A DNA stretch of 64,000 bases from Paguma larvata. Taxonomy: Eukaryota; Chordata; Mammalia; Carnivora; Viverridae. Below, one piece after another: positions 46,607 to 57,653 of the stretch. The stretch lies in NCBI GenBank assembly GCA_030068075.1, contig CM057835.1, positions 41,019,215 to 41,083,214 on the forward strand, given 5' to 3'. The first letter of the stretch is position 1; every line of letters starts with the position of its first letter. The notes beneath the pieces were generated by a model. It was given only the letters and a program-made list of their open reading frames with translations. It made no database searches and was not told the origin of the DNA. Made by a program: the position numbers and the translations under genes.

Positions 46607-46741
46607 TGGAAGATTAAGTGAAATATCTCCACTCCTGGATACCAACACTTCACAGAGTAGGCTTTCACGGTTGACAGCAGAGTCATCATTGGTTCTCAGG
46701 GCGGACTTTCTGTTTCAGCCTTTAGAGATGGAACGCCACAG
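46607..46741 (+). CDS. Candidate internal exon B (135 bp, phase 2-2), gene unknown
   Basis: Seen: a strong pyrimidine tract (46581-46604) ends CTTTTAG at 46606. The open frame then runs one base plus 44 codons plus two bases to CACAG before GTTGGT (46742-46747), a weak donor. It starts GRLSEISPLLDTNTSQ and ends FQPLEMERH. Composition is S/T/L/E/R-rich and lacks the AT-driven K/N/I/F bias of neighbouring random frames. If the donor is not used, the frame stops at 46764-46766, so it could be a terminal exon. Length 135 is a multiple of three, and the phase matches exon A (AA at its end plus T here forms a codon). No repeat family recognised. Inferred: second exon of the same + strand gene. The product is not recognised. 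Confidence 0.35.
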
Positions 46742-46766
46742 GTTGGTTAGCAAGATCCACGAGTGA

Positions 46767-48446
46767 TTCTTATATTCTTATATCTCACTTCCTCCAATTA
46801 GGCTGGCATTTTTGGCCTTACTGTGTTATTCCATGAGGGAATATGAAACAGGAGTAATCACTTTTGCTTTTTAAACTAATGATGTGTATACCTGCATGCA
46901 TGCACGACCGAGAGAAAAGAGCGATAAAAAGAGAGTACACTTGGGATGTGGTGTATTTATACCCTTATCAAATACGAAATTTCCTTTTTATTCTTATCGA
47001 TTTAAAACCAGGACACCTATTTCTTAAATGTACAGGAATTTTTCTATTAAATCATTATGTAACTTTACCAATTTGAATGGATATAATAGAATTTATATGG
47101 ATTGACCATAAGAAGAACATTGATAGTCTCAGTTTTAAAAAATGAGAACTACTACTAAAATAATCATGATTCAAAGTAGTTCAGAGAATCACAAAGGTAA
47201 ATATGTGGTGAGAACTACGAAAACAAATTTAGTGATGTTAATATTACTATTCAGGAGTGGGCACTAAAGTCCTGGAGTGCTGGCAGAATTGAAATGTAGT
47301 TTTTCAGAACTAAGCTTTTAGTCTCTTGGAATTAGAACAAACTAAAGTGAACAAAGCATTGCCATTTCTTTTTTGTCTCTGAGAACCCAACATGAGCTCA
47401 ATTTTTCTTAGACATGAAAGTGAGGAAAAGGTTCACCTGCTAGACGTTGGGGGGCTTTTTGATGTCAGATCACTCCATATGACATTGCATTATATGTAGA
47501 ACATAATAAGAGGCTTCAAAAAAACAGCCTTAAATACCAAGGAAAAGTCTTATTGTTTAGTTTATGCATCATTTCTCAAGGAAAGTTACTTTAATTGTAG
47601 TTTGTATCCATTACGATGAGTCTAAAAATAAAAAAAAAAATCTCAAATATGTTCTTCAAGATACAATAATTTTAATTTTCTCAATCATAATGTGACTGTT
47701 ATATGTTCTTTTTGACTACTAATACCATATCTTTAACCACTGAATGCCTATTTAATACATTATGTATCATTTCTTTTAAATAATATGTAGCTGGAAACTT
47801 TTCTAAGTTGTTTTTAGCAACATGTACCGGTGGTACAATTGCCCCTGATGGCCAAAATAACAACAATTCTTCTGGAAGAATTAATACAAACAGAGTGGAA
47901 AGAGAAGATGTCCCAAGACTTGAACTAAACTATTTCAATTCACTGTAATTCAAGTACTAGAAATGAGCTACTGTTGAGAAGCAATGTTTATCCCCATGAC
48001 AACGTCTGTTTCTTCATACACCAGAATCACTTATTATTCACTCTCCATGAGGGGTGACCATTTGCTGAACAAAGAAGAGAAATTACTCCTTCTCTGCCTA
48101 GTATCATGAAAGCCTTATATATACGTATCAATATTTTGAAAAACATCACAATTTTATAAAACATATTTATCAGGCAGTTATTTTGTCCTGCCCTCACCTC
48201 TTTACTGGACTATCCACATCGATCCATAAGGCCTAGTCAGATCTTCCCTTCAAGAAAGCATATCTGGACACTTTAGGCAAAATGATTGGATAACACTTTA
48301 TTCATGTGGTTTAGAGGATTCATCATGTAAACAAGTATTTGCCCATTTTTCTTGCTCTTCATGTAGCAAGTTCCTTGTATTAGAGATCTTAGTTATTTAC
48401 CAACAACATCCAGAGAGCCTGGCATAGAGTGGCCACTGAATAAATC
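46767..48446. other. Unique sequence, no feature recognised
   Basis: No gene or repeat recognised. The frame at 46864-47076 has no support. Confidence 0.5.
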
Positions 48447-48489
48447 GCTCTCTCTCTCTCTGTCTCTCTGTCTCTATCTCTGTCTCTCT

Positions 48490-48534
<45 letters not shown>
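48447..48534. repeat. Compound (TC)n(CA)n microsatellite
   Basis: Imperfect TC/TG tract (48447-48490) followed by an uninterrupted (CA)22 run (48491-48534). Confidence 0.97.
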
Positions 48535-48535
<1 letters not shown>

Positions 48536-50029
48536 TCAGAAGTCTAAACTTCAAAAAGAATTTCCTTTGGATTATTATCTATTATTCCCAATATTACCCA
48601 TGATGGTTAGCTAGTTAAAAGTACAGCATAATTTATTTACCTATTGCTCTTGTCCAGTAGAAGAGAAAAAACTATTCTCAACAAGTGTTTACCAATTCTG
48701 TATGCTGGTATGTATCACTGCAGTAGAAAAAGAGAAAATGACATCTTTACTTTAGCCTCAGCATCTACTCTCTGGAACTTTGCTGAATGTCTTATTCATA
48801 TTCTCTTGTTACATCAGAAAAAAAAATTTTTTTAAAAAAGAATGTTAATTATCCTTTTAACAATACAAATTGAATAAAATATCCATATAGTTTCTTTCTG
48901 TATATGAATTTTTAAAAAGCAACTTTGAAAAGTCAGAAAAATAAAATAATTTTTAGAAACATGTTTTTAAGAAGATATATCTATAAATGTTTATTGAACA
49001 TATGGATTCTGGTTAGAAATGTTAGCATAAAATTATGGGAAGTATGAAAAATAAGTTTTAGATGTGGAAGATAGAATAAAATAAGAGAATAGTATTACCA
49101 GAATGATGGAGAAGCTAAAATGGAGAGTAATAAACATGTGATGAAAAGATAGCAATAAATTTCCCAGAATTAAAGAAATACGAAAGAGCACTGACTGACA
49201 GGGAATATTGAGTGCCAAATAAGAAATAAATAAACAAACTCATATCTGGACACATTACATTGAGATTCAAAAGTATCAAAAGAAGAGAAATAATACTAAA
49301 GGATATTAAATGGGAAATATATGTTACTTATAAGGAAAACAATTATCAGTAATCTTAAGAGCAACTCTGGAAGCAAGAAGTATACAGAATTATTTTTTTA
49401 AATATGAGTGAAATGAATATTTAGCCTACAGTTTTGTATGAAACAAAAAATTCAACAAATACTTTATATTGACAATATTTCTAAAGTACATCTTAAATAA
49501 GAAGAAACACAAATATAGGAGATGAACTTAAGAAATAGGGATGTAAGGGTAGCCAAAAATCTTGGAATAAGTTATTGATGTCTAAAGAGTGAAAGACTAA
49601 GACCAAGTTAAAAACAAAGTATATTAATAGCAATACAAAGTTAAAATTCTAAATAATATCAATATGATAAAGGGAATATGGGGAGGCTAAAAGGGTAAAA
49701 AGATGTTAGTTGTTTCTATAAAAAAAATCAACAGGGGTAAGAAACATGTGCTCATGTCTCCAGTTGCAAATAATTATGACACAGATGAAAATGTAAGGAA
49801 CAGGAGAAATTCAATTTAAAAATAGATGGATAGCAGCAAAAAGGAAAAAAAATAAATGTAATTTGAAAATGAACAATACTAAATTTTAGTGTCATATAAG
49901 TGAGTTAAGCTAATCAATTAAAACAAAGGCATCAGATTTGAGTAAAAATAAAATAAATAAATTTATTTATATTAACTCTATGAATTTGTTATTAATTAAA
50001 ACCAGCTTTTACATATATTCTAGTCAATA
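48535..50029. other. Unique AT-rich sequence
   Basis: No gene or repeat recognised. Confidence 0.5.
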
Positions 50030-50110
50030 AAATATATACATGTGCATATATATATGTATGTATGTATATATATGTACATACATATGTTTGTATACACACA
50101 TGTACACCAT
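50030..50110. repeat. AT/GT-rich simple repeat
   Basis: Mixed TATATA, TGTATGTATG and CACACATG units. Alternating purine-pyrimidine over most of its length. Confidence 0.85.
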
Positions 50111-50250
50111 ATACATGAAAGGTGTTTGGAAAGAAATCATTATTTCTTTGATAGTGGCATCAAAAGTATGGCAGGAAAAATATAAAAAGTGATATTTCTA
50201 TCAACATAATAGCTTAGAATTACAAAAGTCTTTGACTATATATTTTGTCC

Positions 50251-50357
50251 TAGACCCTACTAAATGTGTCTGAGATATTCATTCTATAGACCTCACTAAA
50301 TATGTGTATAAGATATTCATTCATAGACTCTACTAAACGTGGATTAGATGAGATTCC
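50251..50357. repeat. Three-copy ~36-bp minisatellite
   Basis: Imperfect units at 50251-50286, 50287-50323 and 50324-50357. Each begins TAGAC, has CTAAA or CACTAAA next, then GTG, then GAGATATTC or a variant. Copies 1 and 2 are most alike; copy 3 is the most diverged. Confidence 0.8.
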
Positions 50358-50434
50358 AGTTTGGTCATATAAATTATTTTTTCTCCACTGAAATAAGATT
50401 CCTGACAATGCTATTTAATAAGACTCTCCGTGTG

Positions 50435-50865
50435 TTGATTGACTATTGCCGTGTAACAAACTACTCCAATAATTAATGGCTTTTAAGAGCAATGATTTAT
50501 TATTTCTCATGATTCTGTGTGTTAACTGGTCTCATCTGCTGTTCTGCTTATATGGGGAGGTGACTGGGCTCACTGGGTTTCATTCAGATGGTTGATTTGT
50601 CTATGCAAGAAAATACAAACAAATATTTCACATCCCTCTGTCTACATGTGCTGCCTGCCTGTAGATAGCTTGGGCTTCTTTATATTAACTACAATGCAAG
50701 AGAACAGCACAATTTGGAAGGGTTTATAAAATTCCTATTTGTGTGATACTTACCATTCTTAAATCATCTAAAGAAAGTCACATGGTCAAGCTTAGAGTCA
50801 ATGTGTGAGGGGGTTGTATAAGGCATACATACAGTATCATTAGTGTTAACAGTTACAACATTGTG
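50435..50865. repeat. Ancient interspersed repeat, family uncertain
   Basis: ATTGCCGTGTAACAAACTAC, TTAATGGCTTTTAAGAGC, GATTTATTATTTCTCATGAT, TCTGTGTGTTAACTGG and later AAGTCACATGGTCAAGCTTA match a widespread mammalian repeat (taacaaaccaccccaaaacttagtggcttaaaa type). An LTR or DNA element; I cannot name it with confidence. Confidence 0.6.
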
Positions 50866-51090
50866 TTTACTGGGGTATCACCTCACTCAGGAAAAAATTA
50901 AAATCTAATTAACTGTGTCTCCATGTTTAAGAGTACCTCTGTCTCTGAACCTCTGCTTCTAAAATAACATCTTCAGTGCAACCCAATTATGTGAAAATTT
51001 AGTATCTCGAGTCATTTTCTAACCATCCTATGTGTGGAACTAGAAAATATGTTATTTCCAAAGTTATGTTTAAAATTATAATATGATTTA

Positions 51091-51320
51091 GGGACGCCCG
51101 GGTGACTCAGTTGGTTAAGTGTCCAATTTCAGCTCAAATCATGATCTCGCAGTCCATGGGATTGAGCCCCGCATCAGGCTCTGTGCTGACAGCTCAGAGC
51201 CTGGAGCCTGCTTCAGATTCTGTGACTCTCTGTCTCTCTCTGACCCTCCCTCCTGCTCGCACTCTCTCTCTCTCTCTCTCTCTCTCTCAAAAATAAATAA
51301 ACATTAAAAAGTTAAAGTTC
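51091..51320 (+). mobile_element. Felid tRNA-Lys SINE with perfect target duplication
   Basis: GGGACGCCCGGGTGACTCAG, CATGATCTCGCAGTCCATG, GACAGCTCAGAGCCTGGAGC, (TC)n, CTCAAAAATAAATAAACATT. TAATATGATTT flanks it at 51079-51089 and 51321-51331. Confidence 0.96.
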
Positions 51321-51354
51321 TAATATGATTTCCCAACATGATAAGTAAACTATG

Positions 51355-51510
51355 GAACAAGATGACACAGGTTCAAATCCCAACTGCCATTTAATAACTG
51401 CACAACCTTAGGCAAGTTATTTAAAACTTTTCTTTAAGAATCAAATTTCTCATTTGTAAAATCAGAGTTAATATACATATGGTTATTAAAACAATGCTTG
51501 GAAATAAGTT
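51355..51510 (+). repeat. MIR, sense
   Basis: GACACAGGTTCAAATCCCAA (B-box region), CTGCCATTTAATAACTGCAC, AACCTTAGGCAAGTTATTTA, TTTCTCATTTGTAAAATCAG follow the MIR consensus order on the + strand. Confidence 0.85.
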
Positions 51511-51606
51511 TTATTGACAATAAACATAAAAATGAGAATGAGGTTGTTGATAATGATGACAATGATGTTTATGATTATAATGTGCATAAACACATAGGAA
51601 AACTCT

Positions 51607-51771
51607 ATTTTGTTTCTTAAATTCCACAGACCAGTGAAATCATATATTTGTCTTTCTCTGACTGACTTATTTCACTCAGTATAACACACTCTAGCTCCAT
51701 CCATGTCATTGCAAATGGCAAGATTTCATTCTTTTTTGATGGCTGAGTAATATTGATGGAGCTAGAGTGTG
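51607..51771 (-). mobile_element. Short LINE-1 fragment with folded-back 5' end, antisense
   Basis: TTTGTTTCTTAAATTCCACA, TTTGTCTTTCTCTGACTGAC, TCCATCCATGTCATTGCAAA, TTTTTTGATGGCTGAGTAAT. At the L1 5' side, 51755-51771 (GATGGAGCTAGAGTGTG) is an exact inverted copy of 51685-51701. The fragment also lacks the L1 3' end and poly-A, so it is truncated on both sides. Confidence 0.82.
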
Positions 51772-53989
51772 CATTAATGGTGATTTAAAGAAAGTAAGTA
51801 GAAAAGAGTAAAACTTGCAAGGTTCTGAAGAATATTCTGATTTTGAGGATTAAATTGACATTTTGGATAAAATTCTGAAAAAACGGCATATGATCCCTTG
51901 AGTAATTCAATGATGTGGATTTTCTATTTAGGAATGAGCAAAAATACCCTAGAAATCACCACACTGAAGGAGACAAAAAGTGACAAATTTTATCAAGGGT
52001 CACATACACCATTTTACTGATTAGTTATGATTATTTTATTCAACTTTAAAATATAACCCATTACTTCATTGAAAAGATCTAACACGTATTTACAGTATTT
52101 CATCTTCATTTTTATATGGGGTTTATTTTGCAAATAACATTCTCATTCATATAGCAGTATTCTTAAAAATGGGATATTTTTCTTCACACGTTTCTACTTG
52201 AATGACTGCAGCTGAAATGCTATAAAGCTATACATATTTAGGGTGAACCATATGGAATTGCATACATGTCACCATTTTTAAATAAAAGATGGAAATTTCA
52301 AATATTTTCACTGATAATCTGGGGCAACAAAGGATTGCTTGTAGTCTGAGGAGTATTGTTTTGGATGCATGAATACAAGTTGATCAATTTTTTCAGCTTC
52401 AATAACTGAGCCAAATATGGTCAATATAATCCACAGTTACTAGTTTTCTATGCTTGACTGAGGGTTTGAGCAAGTTGTAATCCCTCCTTTGCTTCAGCGT
52501 CTAGTTTTCTTAATTGAAAACTCTAATATCAGGCCAGCTGTCTTTCGAACAGATGACCTGGTGAATGTCGCAGCAGATTTAACAGGAAAAAAAAATAAGC
52601 ACAGCTTCTTTTAACTTATTGCTGGAGCAAGACAACTATAATAAGGAATTTTACATGCTTAATTTTAAGCACAAATCATTCACTACAGAAAAAATGAGGA
52701 TGGTTATCTTTGCAGTTCACTTTGTTGACATAAAGTTAATTCCATTTAGTCACTGCTGCTTTAAATCACCTTTGAATTAACCACTAATAGTTGTGAAGTT
52801 CTGTGTACTTGCTCCAACAAATCCCCTGGCACAGCCTCCAACAACTTCCCATGTATTTCACAGTTTATTCTTGGTGAGAAGTGCTTCTTTCCTTTTGAAC
52901 TCTCATGTTATGGGCTAAGGAAAATGAGTGTAGTTTTCTTTTCATTTCACAGTTTATATCTAAGTACTTCTCACCAGGAGTGGTTCAGAATTTTTCTGTA
53001 AGCTGAATGCATGTTTCTCTAAATGGTGGCCTTGACCTATGAAACGTGAAATGGTTCTTTTAATGGAAAAATTCCTAAATACTAGGAGTCGGAGAGTTCA
53101 CTGAATAATGCTTAAAAGAAAACTATGATAATTTATACATTATTTTAATATATGTTATACATTTTAACATATATGTTTACCATAGTGATTATTATATTTT
53201 CTATACTAATTATATCTATTTTACATTTGAAAGGTAACGTACTCTATGTACTATTACAATTGCTATATGGAAAAAAAAAACATTTAGCATAAAGTATGAT
53301 AAAATTCAATTCTTAAATCCACATGTTGAGTGTTTTTTTAAAAGAACTGAATGCTTAATGTGTTTTTAGCTACTTCAATAAATATATATATATTGATGTA
53401 CAAAAATTTTTTTAGGTATTATAACATAGGTAGAGATGAAAGTTAATATTATCCCTTACTGTAAGTTCTTTAAATATACTTTAAAATGTGGATAAATGAT
53501 CATATAGCCCTAATACACAAAACAGAGTAAGTGGTATCATAGAAGCACAAAAGTCTTATTGAACACAGGGAAGGGAAAAATAATTTCTATAGGGAACGGA
53601 TCTATCATCTAAGTCTCCTTTTTGCAGACTGCCAATGAAAAAAAGTGAAGTTATCTATGTATGATATGTATTGTGAATTACTAAATATTTTTTAATCTGG
53701 TCCATCTAGAGAACACGATTGTACAGGAATAACAAAAACAAAACCATCTTATTCCAGACAATTGTAAGATAGAAATTTCAGAGTATCCATGAGACTTCTA
53801 CTATATAACAACACAAATAGGACAGCATAATAATCACTTTTAAATGGAACTGCTACCTTATCATCAATCACATAGTCATTATTAAGAAGCATCAGTCTTT
53901 TAAAGTGATAGTTCTCAACGATAAGTGACCCTGGTAATTTTATTAATATCTTAAACATAAAATCTATGACACATTTCTTTCTGGTATTG
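51772..53989. other. 2.2 kb of unique sequence
   Basis: No gene recognised. ATTTCACAGTTTA occurs twice (52855-52867, 52944-52956). GGTGAGAAGTGCTT (52873-52886) is nearly inverted at 52962-52975 (AAGTACTTCTCACC). Confidence 0.5.
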
Positions 53990-54040
53990 TGTGGGTGTGT
54001 GTGTATGTGTGTGTGAGTGTGGTGTATGTGTTCAGGAAGG
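53990..54040. repeat. Imperfect (GT)n
   Basis: GTGTGGGTGTGTGTGTATGT and following GTG-rich sequence. Confidence 0.85.
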
Positions 54041-56068
54041 TAGAGTTACTTTATAAAATTTTTTATTATAATTTTTATAAATGTTGCTGAGGGAAAAATA
54101 ATAGTCTTAAAAATGACGATCAATTTTTCATGATTTAGCAGAAAAATTATATATTAAACAAATAGAAATTGGAAATATTATAATTTAATACTTTGGCATC
54201 TACAGCATAAAATATGTCAGCAACATACATTCTAAATACTTATTTCTTAAAATTATACTCTAAAATACTTTGAAAATTGTTGTCATTAAAGGAAAGTGGA
54301 AATTTATCCTTATCCTTTAAGTGAGCTATATAAAAGCAATATGTAATATATGCTCAGTGCTATGTCTTCACATACTTTTCTTCGCTAAGCTGTAAATCAT
54401 AAATGTACATCTCAGAGTTTTATGCATCTCTACTGATTTGAGAGGATAAATCTTTTGCTTAATATTTTCCATTATATTATTACTCCTAACATTATTTATG
54501 AGTATCTGGCTTTCATATGGAAATGTGTAGGAAGGAAAACAGGTCAAGCACATTAGAATTCTCACTGAAATGAGTTCACAAATCTTAAGCAGGGAGTTTT
54601 ATCAGCAACTACAGAGATTGCTAAGAAAAATTTAAAAAAGACAAAGGAACAGTTGAAGCAGGTGGGTTTGCCACTAAACAGATGGGCTTGGGGAAGAGTG
54701 AAAAAAAAAATGATTGCAGATAGAGGGAAAAGAGTGAACATTAATCAGAATACTATTCCAAGTATATAGGGTTGTGTGAAATGAGGTGTGAAGTTTGGAG
54801 TGGGTGAAGAAGACAAATTTATAACATGAAGGCATACTTAGACTAGGCAGTTATGATATTTGAATTTCTCACTTCTTTGTCATTAAAAGATCTCAAAATC
54901 CTTGAGAGCACCCCCTAAGAATTGGTTACATTTGCCTAAAGAATAGCTTGGCTACATCTGCATTATTTCTTAGTTTATTACAAAAAGTTTTTAAATGCTG
55001 CGTTAAAAGATACTTGCTTGTCTGAAAATCTATCTCACAAGAATATAAGCTATATAAGTAATGGTTTTTAATTACTGAAAATACTTTATCTTGATAGTTT
55101 GTCTTTATATTTCATGCTTTACCTATGTGCTTGTTTTATTTTGATTTATAAATTCAAATGCCAGTAGGAGTTAAGCAATTTTCACTTATAGAATAAAAAG
55201 GAAGGTTTAAAGCAATAGTTGTGGTGAAGTTCGGGAACTAAAGATATTGGAACACTTTAAAAAAAAATCTGCTAGCTCAACAAAAACTAGTACTGGAATT
55301 AAATGCAGCTAATGAGGCCTGAAAAGTTCTAGAATGACATAGGTTAATAAGCACGTACTTACTCTGGACAAGTCAAGCAATTTACTTTGGTAACCTTGCT
55401 TTCAGAGAAGTTGAAATTTACATATTTGATGAAATATCAACTTTACTTCATTGTATGTAAACATGGGCAACTTAGAACATTTTTCATTTAATAATTACTC
55501 TTTTAACTCTACTCAGTTTCTCTTCACTTTACTAGAAATCATTACCTACATTCCAACATCCTTCTGCCAGCATACCAAACTCTTAATTTTTTCTTCCCTC
55601 TGTTGCACCTGTCTGTCAAAATCAGAATGAGATATGGACTCCAATGGTCAGGACTTAGTTTTTGTACCTGATAGCTCATATCTATAGGGGGTAATGGCAT
55701 GATAACCAAGATTTATGTGAGTATAATGTATGGTCCAGTAACCATGGTTACTATTAGGGTTACCTATATATGGATCAGTAATCACCTTCCAATGGCATTT
55801 TCCAAAAGGACCAATTCACATCAAATCTACAATTTCCAAACTGTTTTTCTCCCATGACACTGTCATTCTTACTTGCATTAAAGATAAATCTTGCTAACTG
55901 GGTCTGAATTCATCCCAGTACGTTTCATTTAGAGTCTTGTCTATTTTTCTTTCTGTATCTCACATGAAGTTTTAACCTTTATGCCCTACTGCTTACTTTC
56001 TATTACTGTGGAAGTATTCAGTGATAATGGGAAATCAAACAAGATAAGGTATGAGACATACAAACTAT
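54041..56068. other. 2.0 kb of unique sequence
   Basis: No gene or repeat recognised. Confidence 0.5.
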
Positions 56069-56074
56069 AGTTAG

Positions 56075-56152
56075 TGTTGGGAGCCGGAGGCCTTGAGAGA
56101 TGTTGAGAGTCAGAGACCTTGAGCGGTGTTGGGAGCCGGAGGCTTTGAGTGC
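56075..56152 (+). repeat. Three tandem 26-bp units at the LTR 5' terminus
   Basis: Units at 56075-56100, 56101-56126 and 56127-56152, each starting TGTTG(G/A)GAG and carrying a G(A/G)CCTTGAG-like centre. Units 1 and 3 are most alike; unit 2 differs at several bases. The unit includes the LTR terminal sequence itself. Confidence 0.9.
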
Positions 56153-56352
56153 AGCCTTTGTCCTGGAGTCAGGACCGCAACCATGTCACGTGTGGGGAGG
56201 TTCAGAATGCTTTTGTAGAGTTTGATATAACAGGATACATTTTGCCTGGATAGCTATCACGAGTGCTTCTGGTTAACGTCACGCTGAGTTTTTATCTCCT
56301 GAGAACTAGTGAGAGGAGATGTGCCTCGCACGTACACCACCCTCAGATTGTG

Positions 56353-56376
56353 GATAAATACCCGAGTGAAAATAAA
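56353..56376 (+). promoter_or_regulatory. LTR TATA-like box and poly-A signal
   Basis: GATAAATA followed 10 bases later by AATAAA. Position within the LTR and order suggest promoter and polyadenylation signal. Activity is not shown by sequence alone. Confidence 0.55.
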
Positions 56377-56501
56377 CTCGGAGCTGGTGACGCTTGGGAG
56401 CGCCAGCCCTCCCTTAACAACTGTGCCTTGTGTGTCAGTTCATCTTCGCCCCCTGATCAGGAACCGTTCGATTTAGCGACGGCTGGTCCGCCGCAAGTTA
56501 G

Positions 56502-56994
56502 CAATGTATAGTCATTGATAATCTTAAATAGTTTCAGTCAACTAACAGGGCATGGGATACCAACTATCAGCAGATGCTCCCTTTCAATCCTTTGTCCATA
56601 TTATCCTAAGAGTAATTCCTTAATTATACACTTCTGGTAACTTCGGTCTTCCAGGTCAAACACTTTCATGGCTTCGAACAGTTTCTGACAAGATAAGATA
56701 CACCTAGCTTAGAAAGCTCGGCTAAGTATAATATAAAGTAGACCAGATGATATTAATACCTATTTAAAGGCAAATAAAATAATTAAATTATTAATAATTT
56801 ATATGTGCCCGTCACAGAGCAGGAATTTAATATTACTTTGATTTACATTTCTTATGTCATGGGTTTCTTTTTATGTTGTTGTCTTATTCCTAATAACCTT
56901 TTGGCTAGTTTTGGATCCAGGCCCAATCCAGTCTCTCACTGATAACCACATAAAATTAGTGTAAACACAGTTCCTATTACCATTACAGGGTGAA
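56502..56994. other. Unique sequence
   Basis: No feature recognised between the LTR target duplication and the next old repeat. Confidence 0.5.
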
Positions 56995-57356
56995 AGTAGG
57001 AAAATGATAGTTTTGACAGTTCATTCATTCAACAAATATTCATTTCAAAACATACCAAGTGCCAGAATCTGACTAGGTCTTGGAGATATAGGAATTAGCA
57101 ATTGTTGATAAGTACTATGAAGACAAATAAAGCAAAGATGGAGAAATGGTAGTGCCATGTTTCAACCTGGAGTTATGGTTTGAACTGCGTTTTTAGTAGA
57201 GTTGTCAGGGAAAGTCTTTCTGAAAAGGTGACACTTTATCAAAGACCTCAAAATATCTGAAAGGAGAAAGAATAGCAAGTTCAAGGCCCTGAGGCTGAAG
57301 GGTGCCTGGCAATTTAAGGAACACTAAGATTCAAACAGAATAAGTGGGGGGTTAGA

Positions 57357-57570
57357 GGGCCGCCTGGGTGGCTCAGTTGGTTAAGCATATGATTCTTGGT
57401 TTCGGCTCAGGTCATGGTCTCACCGTTTGTGGGATTGAGTCCCGTGTCGGGCTCTGCGCTGACAGAGTGGAGGTCGCTTCAGATTCTCTTCTCCCTCTCT
57501 CTCTGCCCTTCCCCTACTTTGTGTTGTCTCTGTCTCTCTCACAATAAATAAATAAACTTAAAAAGAAATG
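57357..57570 (+). mobile_element. Felid tRNA-Lys SINE with 17-bp target duplication
   Basis: GGGCCGCCTGGGTGGCTCAG, TTGGTTAAGCATATGATTC, GGGATTGAGTCCCGTGTC, CT-rich stretch, CAATAAATAAATAAAC. ATAAGTGGGGGGTTAGA (57340-57356) and ATAAGTGGAGGATTAGA (57571-57587) flank it, 15 of 17 identical. Confidence 0.95.
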
Positions 57571-57653
57571 ATAAGTGGAGGATTAGAATAAAGATTAATA
57601 ATAATAACAATGAGAGGGCTAGATAATGTAAATTTTCTTCTACTTAAGAAGGG

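Larger units (their letters stand above)
56075..56495 (+). mobile_element. Solo LTR of a class II (ERVK/IAP-like) endogenous retrovirus
   Basis: 421 bp, starting TGTTGGGAGCC and ending CCGCCGCA (TG...CA). A 6-bp direct repeat AGTTAG lies exactly at both ends (56069-56074 and 56496-56501), the duplication size made by class II (beta-like) retroviruses. The TGTTGGGAGCC start is shared with IAP-type LTRs. It has a TATA-like GATAAATA (56353-56360) and an AATAAA signal (56371-56376) close behind, implying a very short R region, as in some betaretroviruses. It is far richer in CpG and G+C than its flanks, so it is comparatively young. No internal retroviral sequence or gene remains: a product of LTR-LTR recombination. 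The 82-codon frame at 56263-56511 has no evidence of use. Confidence 0.9.

Noticed and set aside
48447..48534. Regular repeats that could mimic a CRISPR array
   Set aside because: They are a dinucleotide microsatellite in a mammalian genome with no repeat-spacer structure.
56263..56511. 82-codon frame in the LTR
   Set aside because: It lies in U3/R/U5 of a solo LTR and runs through the target duplication. No homology to a protein is recognised.
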